Of a stretch of DNA of 62,028 nucleotides, positions 57,290 through 62,028 are shown in pieces; position 1 is the stretch's first letter, and every line of letters begins with the position of its first letter. This stretch comes from Streptomyces sp. SBT349. Its GTDB lineage: Bacteria > Actinomycetota > Actinomycetes > Streptomycetales > Streptomycetaceae. Below the pieces are notes generated by a model. That model saw only the letters and a program-made list of their open reading frames with translations. It was not told the DNA's origin and ran no database searches. Where the stretch lies: the NCBI RefSeq assembly GCF_001083795.1, contig NZ_LAVK01000004.1, positions 1 to 62,028 on the forward strand. The letters are read 5' to 3'. A program made the position numbers and the translations under genes.

Positions 57290-59140
57290 TCAGGGGCGGA
57301 AGCGGATCACCTGCGGGTCGTGGTCGCTGGCCTGGTCGGCGAACTCGGCGTTGATGTGCACGATGTCGTACTCGTACGCGCGAATCGCGGGGGAGACCAG
57401 CGTCTGGTCGAGGACCTGCGAGTTGCCCTCGAAGAGGTACGTGTACCGGTCGCCGCGCGGCAGCGAACCGACCGCGCTCTCCAGGGCGCCACCCGCGGTC
57501 AGCGCCCGGGTGGTCGGGGAGAACGCGAAGTCGTTGATGTCGCCGAGCACCACGACCCGCGCGTCCCGCTGGGCCGAACGAAGCTCCCGCGCGAAGGCGT
57601 TGACGGCCTCGGCCTGCTCGGCGCGCTGCTCCTCGGAGGAGCGGGCCGGCGGCTGGAAGCGGCCGTGCAGCGGCTGGTCGCCGCCCTTGGAGACGAAGTG
57701 GTTGGCGACGACGAAGACGGTCTCGCCCCGGAAGGTGAACTCGCCCGCCAGCGGCTTGCGGCTGTCCTGCCACGCCGTGTCCGCCGGGGCGACCCGTCCG
57801 GGGGAGAGGGTCAGCGCGGCCCGGCCGTCCTCGCGCACCACCCCGGCCGCCGTGGTCGCGTCCCCGCCGGGGCGGTCGGTGAACGAGACGCGCTCCGGGT
57901 TGAACAGGAGGACGTTGCGGATGTTCCCGCCGGGGGCGCCGCCGTCCCGCCCGTCCTCCGGGTCGATCCCGCGCCACGCGTAACGCGGCCCGCCCGCGGC
58001 GACGACGGCGTCCACGAAGCGGCGCAGCGTCTCGTCGGCGGCCACCGTGCCGTCGTCCTCGGTGCCCGTGTTGTCCTGGATCTCCTCCAGGGCGAGGATG
58101 TCGGGCGAGGCCAGGCTCTCCACCACGGCGGCGGCCAGCCGGTCGAACTTCTCCTGCTCGTCGCCGGGGTGCAGGTTCTCGACGTTGTACGCCGCGACCG
58201 CGAGCTCGTCGTCCCGCTGGGCGCGGGTGGCCTCGGGGGCGAGCCCACCCCGCTCGACCCGGCCGAGCTCGCGGGCGACCAGTGTGTAGCCGCCGAACTC
58301 GTCGTAGTCCAGCGGGCCTTCGGTCGTTCCGCGCAGGGTGTCGCCCACGTCGGCCACGGGGAACGGCTCCTGCGCGACCGGCGCCAGCGACTCGATCTTC
58401 AGGCGGCCCGCGTTCTGCGCGCCGTAGGAGGAGTAGAGGGCGCCGCCGTGGTCCGTCCGCCGCCCGCCGGGCAGCAGCGTCACCCACAGCTCGTGGTACG
58501 GCGTGCTCGGGCCGACCACCGGGGCCTCGCCGACCTCGACGGTCATGCCCTCCAGCGACTCGTACCGGTCCAGCGCGTACCGCGAGGGCCGCAGCCGCAG
58601 GCCCTCGACGGAGCCGCCGTCCTCCGGGTCGCCCTCGGGCGCGTAGGCGCGCGGCAGTTCCCAGGCGTCGAGGGTGACCGGCGAGGGCAGCGCGTTCCCC
58701 GAGGAGACGACGGTGACCTCGGGGGAGGAGAGCTGGGTGACGGACTGGCCGCCGTCCTCCTCGCCTCCGGGGTAGTACTCGTCGACGCGTCCCGAGACCA
58801 GCACGGCGTCGCCGACCGCGACGGCGGGCGCGGCGCCGGTGAAGACGAAGACGCCCTCGCTGGTGGCGGCCGAGCCGTCGGGCCGGGGGTCCTGCACCCA
58901 GAAGCCGCGCGAACCGTAGGTCCGTACGCCGGTGACGACCCCGGGCACCTCGGCGACGCGTTGGCCCGCGTAGGGCGAGATCCGGGTGGCGCCCTGGAGG
59001 TCGTGCACGCGCACGCCCTCCGCCGCGGCGGCGGGGGACGGCTGGACGAGCAGGGTGGAGCACAGCCCGGCGACGACGAGGGCGCCCAGGGCTGCGGTGC
59101 CGCGGTGCGGGCGGGGGCGGGGGCGGGATGGTGCGGTCAA
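57290..59140 (-). CDS. Secreted endonuclease/exonuclease/phosphatase family nuclease
   Basis: A 616-residue exported protein. The signal peptide runs to about residue 35 (HRGTAALGALVVAGLCSTLL..PAAAA). An OB-like region follows at about 40-300 (GVVTGVRTYGSRGFWVQDP), as in large extracellular nucleases, then an EEP nuclease domain at about 320-616: AAYNVENL, LALEEIQD (metal Glu), VANHF, VVLGDINDFAFS and the final ASDHDPQVI catalytic His. The only plausible start is TTG at 59140, since GGAGGG lies 4 nt upstream and no in-frame ATG or GTG precedes the signal peptide well. It should digest external DNA for nutrient recovery. Confidence 0.88.
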   Translation of the reverse strand: MTAPSRPRPRPHRGTAALGALVVAGLCSTLLVQPSPAAAAEGVRVHDLQGATRISPYAGQRVAEVPGVVTGVRTYGSRGFWVQDPRPDGSAATSEGVFVFTGAAPAVAVGDAVLVSGRVDEYYPGGEEDGGQSVTQLSSPEVTVVSSGNALPSPVTLDAWELPRAYAPEGDPEDGGSVEGLRLRPSRYALDRYESLEGMTVEVGEAPVVGPSTPYHELWVTLLPGGRRTDHGGALYSSYGAQNAGRLKIESLAPVAQEPFPVADVGDTLRGTTEGPLDYDEFGGYTLVARELGRVERGGLAPEATRAQRDDELAVAAYNVENLHPGDEQEKFDRLAAAVVESLASPDILALEEIQDNTGTEDDGTVAADETLRRFVDAVVAAGGPRYAWRGIDPEDGRDGGAPGGNIRNVLLFNPERVSFTDRPGGDATTAAGVVREDGRAALTLSPGRVAPADTAWQDSRKPLAGEFTFRGETVFVVANHFVSKGGDQPLHGRFQPPARSSEEQRAEQAEAVNAFARELRSAQRDARVVVLGDINDFAFSPTTRALTAGGALESAVGSLPRGDRYTYLFEGNSQVLDQTLVSPAIRAYEYDIVHINAEFADQASDHDPQVIRFRP

Positions 59141-59203
59141 GGGACCCTCCGGGGGCGGGCTATGGTCTCTACGCGCGTAAAAGTCCCGTAGGCGCCGAGG
59201 AAT

Positions 59204-59209
59204 TGTCAA
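59204..59209 (-). promoter_or_regulatory. TTGACA -35 of the nuclease gene
   Basis: A consensus TTGACA on the minus strand, 64 nt before the TTG start. No good -10 sits at 17-18 nt. An inverted repeat CGTTC-CGGT-GAACG (59235-59248) lies 26 nt further upstream. Confidence 0.35.
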
Positions 59210-59373
59210 CGTCTCCCGACCGGCGGGAGCGCGACGTTCCGGTGAACGCAGCGGTGTGCCACCCGCGTTGAGTCCCTGGCGCGCCGTCAGGCGACCGTGG
59301 CGCGCGGGCCGTTCGGCGTTCGGGCGAGGGGTGGAGTGCGGACGTTGGCCGCGCATCGGGCCGCCGGCTGATC

Positions 59374-59379
59374 TAGGCT
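59374..59379 (+). promoter_or_regulatory. Likely -10 element of the 59416 gene
   Basis: TAGGCT; a start near 59386 would give a 30-nt leader carrying GAGGAG before the GTG at 59416. Confidence 0.4.
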
Positions 59380-59415
59380 GGGGACGTGCCCAGCTCGCCG
59401 CGTTGAGGAGCGTTC

Positions 59416-60981
59416 GTGAACCCCGGTGACGACCGTCCCACCATGCCGCCCGTGCGGCTGCCCTCCGAGGCCGAGCTGGCGCGTGAAGCGCTCGCCGGGC
59501 CGCTGCTGTCGCGAGCCGTCGCGCTCGCCCGGTGGGCGGCGCCCGGAACGCAGGTGGGGGCGGGGGGCGAGCTGCTGGCCGACGAGTTGAAGTCGGCCGT
59601 GGCCGCGCTCGGCCTGGACGAGGTGGAGGCCGGCGAGGCGTTCGCCGCCGACGCGTGGAACTTCGCGGTCGACACCGGCCTGGTGGAGATCAGCGAGAAC
59701 GAGGAAGAGGACGAGGGCGACGGCCAGGACGAGGGCCGGGCCGGTCCCCGTGCCGCCGGGGCGGAGGACGCCGCCGCGGGGACCGCCGCGCCGGGCCCCG
59801 AGCTGGGCCCGATCACCGCCGGGGCGCCCGGTGAGGTCCTGGACATCTGGTCCGTGGGCGTCGACGCGGTGCTCGCCGACGCCGCGACGCCGACCTTCGA
59901 GGACCTGCTCGGCGATCTCAGCGGCATCGAGGGCGCGGTGAGCCCGGACGGCGAGATCGACCCGGACGCCATCGACCTGGACGCGCTGGCCTTCGACCAG
60001 GAGGAGGCGTCGAGCCAGCTGGACGCGGCGCTGGGCAGCCTCTACCTGTTCGCGGTCACGGACGAGGCGGGGCAGGGCGTCTCGATGGTGCCGCTGCCGA
60101 TGGTCGCCGCCGCGTCGATCATCCCCGAGGACATGGACGAGCTGTCGGCCGAGGCGCTGGACGAGCTGTCGGCGGCGGTCCTGAAGCTGGACGGGCAGTT
60201 CAGGGCGCTGGCCGGGACCGGGATGCTCGACTACCGGCCGGTGGACGAGTCGCTGCTCGCGGAGGGCGACGAGGACGGGGCGGCGTTCCCCGGGGAGGCC
60301 GAGGAGGACGAGGACGACATCAGCCGTTACGGCCTGGCCAGGCTCACGCCGCTCGGGCTGTACGGGGTGCGGCAGCGGATGCGGGAGGCGGGCATCGACG
60401 CCCCGGTCATCGGGGAACTGGCGGACGGCGACGCGTCCGCGCTGCTCGGCGCCCTGCCGTTCCGTCCCGAGGCGGCGGCGCGGGAGGAGGCCGAGCTGTG
60501 GCTGCGGGGGCGCGCGCCGCTGGACGCGGCCCGCGACCTGCTGGCGGCGGCCCGCGGCTCCGACGCGGCGGGCCCGGGGCAGCGCCTCGGCTGTCAGCTG
60601 GTGCTGTCGATGCTCGACCAGCGGGCCGAGCCCGCGGTGCGCGAGGTGCTCGACGACGCGGAGCTGGGCGGTCTGGCCCGGGTGTGGCTGGTCGAGCGCG
60701 GCGCGGCCGATGTGCCGCCGCCCGGCGAGGGCATGGTGTTCTGGCTGACCATCGACACGCTCGCCGCGCAGCTCGCGCTGGGCGACGCCGAGGAGTCCGA
60801 GGAGCTGCGCGAGCTGGTGTCCGACCTGGCGGGCCAGCACAGCGCGTTCTTCGAGAAGGCGTGGCGGGCCGACCACCCGGCGACGGCCGACGTGCTGGAG
60901 GCGGTCGGCCGCCTTCACCCGGACAAGGCGCTGGCGAAGCAGGCGCGGAAGGCGGCCTTCAAGTCCCGGTCGCGGGAGTAG
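59416..60981 (+). CDS. Hypothetical protein, strongly acidic
   Basis: A 521-residue soluble protein with no recognised domain. Helical segments (LAREALAGPLLSRAVALARW, about 22-41) alternate with acidic low-complexity stretches (ENEEEDEGDGQDEGR, about 95-110; AEEDEDDIS, about 295). The C-terminal 200 residues look like an all-helical repeat domain (REEAELWLRGRAPLDAARDL, then VLSMLDQRAEPAVREVLDD), ending in a basic AFKSRSRE. The GTG at 59416 has GAGGAG 5 nt upstream. The Streptomyces-style context suggests a conserved lineage gene of unknown role. Confidence 0.75.
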   Translation: MNPGDDRPTMPPVRLPSEAELAREALAGPLLSRAVALARWAAPGTQVGAGGELLADELKSAVAALGLDEVEAGEAFAADAWNFAVDTGLVEISENEEEDEGDGQDEGRAGPRAAGAEDAAAGTAAPGPELGPITAGAPGEVLDIWSVGVDAVLADAATPTFEDLLGDLSGIEGAVSPDGEIDPDAIDLDALAFDQEEASSQLDAALGSLYLFAVTDEAGQGVSMVPLPMVAAASIIPEDMDELSAEALDELSAAVLKLDGQFRALAGTGMLDYRPVDESLLAEGDEDGAAFPGEAEEDEDDISRYGLARLTPLGLYGVRQRMREAGIDAPVIGELADGDASALLGALPFRPEAAAREEAELWLRGRAPLDAARDLLAAARGSDAAGPGQRLGCQLVLSMLDQRAEPAVREVLDDAELGGLARVWLVERGAADVPPPGEGMVFWLTIDTLAAQLALGDAEESEELRELVSDLAGQHSAFFEKAWRADHPATADVLEAVGRLHPDKALAKQARKAAFKSRSRE

Positions 60982-61474
60982 CGGAGGGCGGCCGCCCGGC
61001 CGTGTCCTCCCCGCCGCCCAGGTGGTGGGTCGCCCCGCCGAACGCGAGGTGGAGCGTGCGGGTCGCGAGCAGCCAGGCGCCGCCGGTCCTGGTGAACGTG
61101 TCCTCGTAGTGGCCGACGTTCGCCGGGAGCCGGGGCGGGACGATGCCGCCGGTCCAGCCGTCGACCCGGTAGGTCGCGAAGTAGCTGACGGCGTGGGCCG
61201 TGGCAGCCGAGTCGACGGTGACCAGGACATTGCCGCTCAGCCGGCGCGAGAGCCGGTCCGCGGGGCGTCCGCCGAAGTAGGCGCGCAACGCCTCGCGCCC
61301 CTCGATCCTTCGGTCGCCCGCCGGCCACTCCCAGACGCCGTCCTGCGTGAACAGCCCGGCCACCGAGGCGGGATCGCCCAGGTCGAGGCGGTGGAGGAAG
61401 TCGGTGAGCAGGCGCTCGCAGGCGCGCTCGGCGAGAAGTCGGTCCAGCGGTTCGAGAGCCGCGTCGTCGTCCAT
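60959..61474 (-). CDS. SnoaL-like (NTF2-fold) protein
   Basis: A 171-residue protein of the NTF2/SnoaL superfamily, a cone-shaped fold used by cyclases, isomerases and ring-hydroxylating dioxygenase small subunits. The pattern ERLLTDFLHRLDLGDPASVAGLFTQDGVWEW, then GREALRAYFGGR and a C-terminal YEDTFTRTGGAWLLATR is typical of SnoaL_4-like members. The substrate cannot be inferred. The 3' end overlaps the convergent acidic protein gene by 23 nt. A perfect palindrome lies 25 nt upstream of its start. Confidence 0.82.
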   Translation of the reverse strand: MDDDAALEPLDRLLAERACERLLTDFLHRLDLGDPASVAGLFTQDGVWEWPAGDRRIEGREALRAYFGGRPADRLSRRLSGNVLVTVDSAATAHAVSYFATYRVDGWTGGIVPPRLPANVGHYEDTFTRTGGAWLLATRTLHLAFGGATHHLGGGEDTAGRPPSATPATGT

Positions 61475-61499
61475 CCGCCCTTCCTACCCGGCACCAGGC

Positions 61500-61515
61500 T
61501 GAGTACCCGTACTCA
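61500..61515. promoter_or_regulatory. Perfect palindrome between divergent genes
   Basis: TGAGTAC-CC-GTACTCA, a 7-2-7 inverted repeat, lies between the SnoaL-like gene (starts 61474, leftward) and the membrane protein gene (starts 61550, rightward). A likely operator; regulator unknown. Confidence 0.55.
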
Positions 61516-61549
61516 TGTGCGGGTGGCGCGGTGGGCGGATGATGCCGTC

Positions 61550-62002
61550 ATGACCAACGTCTCCGACCCTGGCCGGGTCGCGGGGTCCGGGCCGGGCCGT
61601 GGCGCCGACGCGGCGATGACCGTGACGGCGGTGGTACTCGACGCCCTGGCCCTGGCGGTCGTGGGGCTCCTCGCCTTCGTCACGCTCCTGGGCGACTCCT
61701 GGCCCGGCGCCACCGAGCAGTCGGGGGACTCGCGCGCCGCGCTCACCGGCCTCGCCGGCGTGGGCGCCGTCGCGGTGCTGGCCGCGCTGAGCGCCGCCTT
61801 CCTGCGGCGCCGGCGGCTGCCGGGGTCCGCCCGGGTCCAGGTGATCGTGGCGGCGCTGTGCGCGCTGGCCACCGTGGCGGGGGCCGCCCTGGAGGCCCGG
61901 GACGAGGGGCCCGTGCCCGTCCCGGTCTCCGACGACGGCGGTCCCGGCGGCGCCTGTCTCAGCGGCGGCGACAACGACGAGTGCCGGGGCTCGGGCGGCT
62001 GA
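61550..62002 (+). CDS. Small membrane protein, hypothetical
   Basis: A 150-residue protein with three hydrophobic segments (about 23-47 TVTAVVLDALALAVVGLLAF, about 65-85 and about 96-113), the second followed by RRRR that marks a cytoplasmic loop. The Gly/Asp-rich C-terminus has two Cys (GGACLSGGDNDECRG) likely outside the cell and able to pair. The ATG at 61550 lies 6 nt after GATGAT, a possible leaderless start. The family is common in actinobacteria, with no known function. Confidence 0.75.
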   Translation: MTNVSDPGRVAGSGPGRGADAAMTVTAVVLDALALAVVGLLAFVTLLGDSWPGATEQSGDSRAALTGLAGVGAVAVLAALSAAFLRRRRLPGSARVQVIVAALCALATVAGAALEARDEGPVPVPVSDDGGPGGACLSGGDNDECRGSGG

Positions 62003-62028
62003 CCCGGGGCCCGTTCAGTCCGCGGGGG

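Noticed and set aside
59235..59248. PHO box upstream of the secreted nuclease
   Set aside because: Only a single GTTCACC unit (minus strand, 59247-59241) is present; the 11-bp direct repeat needed for PhoP is missing.

Overview
The window is about 62 kb of very GC-rich chromosomal DNA with strong third-position GC bias. Its gene order (uvrB, uvrA, uvrC-rapZ-yvcK-whiA, gap-pgk-tpi-secG, rbpA, pgi, pgl-opcA-zwf-tal-tkt, ctaB, ctaA, sufR-B-D-Fd-C-S-U-T) is the conserved core arrangement of Streptomyces and close relatives. RbpA, WhiA, OpcA, SufU (instead of SufE) and a mycothiol-type maleylpyruvate isomerase family protein all fit a streptomycete. No tRNA, rRNA, CRISPR array, insertion sequence or prophage was seen. 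About 59 protein genes are called.

Layout. 1-9300: a mixed block with a degenerate kinase-like protein, an alcohol dehydrogenase, a WGR/beta-propeller protein divergent from a PemK/MazF-like protein plus a DEDDh exonuclease, a PIG-L deacetylase, a secreted M23 peptidase, and an Ogt-type alkyltransferase. 9300-23300: a secreted glycerophosphodiesterase, UvrB, a TerD-family protein, a large secreted NAGPA/metallophosphoesterase protein, UvrA, a DinB-fold/MBL gene pair, and UvrC. 23300-38800: the rapZ-yvcK-whiA developmental operon, lower glycolysis, secG, rbpA, pgi, and a leftward oxidative/non-oxidative pentose phosphate operon. 39000-44700: heme O and heme A synthases flanking a predicted heme-degrading monooxygenase, small unknown genes and an ABC-2 exporter. 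44700-51500: the SUF Fe-S assembly operon behind its own SufR regulator. 51500-62000: a zinc-ribbon protein, an SMR efflux pump with its TetR repressor, DapD and DapA (lysine/diaminopimelate), an EI24 membrane protein, a receptor-type Ser/Thr kinase, a secreted nuclease, and unknown proteins.

How the genes work together. The main regulatory finding is in the first 21 kb. Six promoters match the RecA-independent DNA-damage promoter of actinobacteria (TTGTCRGTG-N8-TAnnnT, controlled by PafBC in mycobacteria), all with exactly 8 nt spacing. They drive uvrA, uvrB, uvrC, ogt, and, back to back, the WGR-propeller protein and the PemK-like/exonuclease pair. This suggests that the last three genes form an uncharacterised DNA-damage-inducible module. 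UvrA also has an upstream second promoter carrying a LexA-like box. The heme, Fe-S and exporter genes form an iron-cofactor neighbourhood. A SufR operator (CAAC-N6-GTTG) sits across the sufR start codon. The SMR/TetR pair carries a near-perfect 20-bp operator across its -10 and start codon. Many genes look leaderless, with a TAnnnT element 6-7 nt before the start codon.
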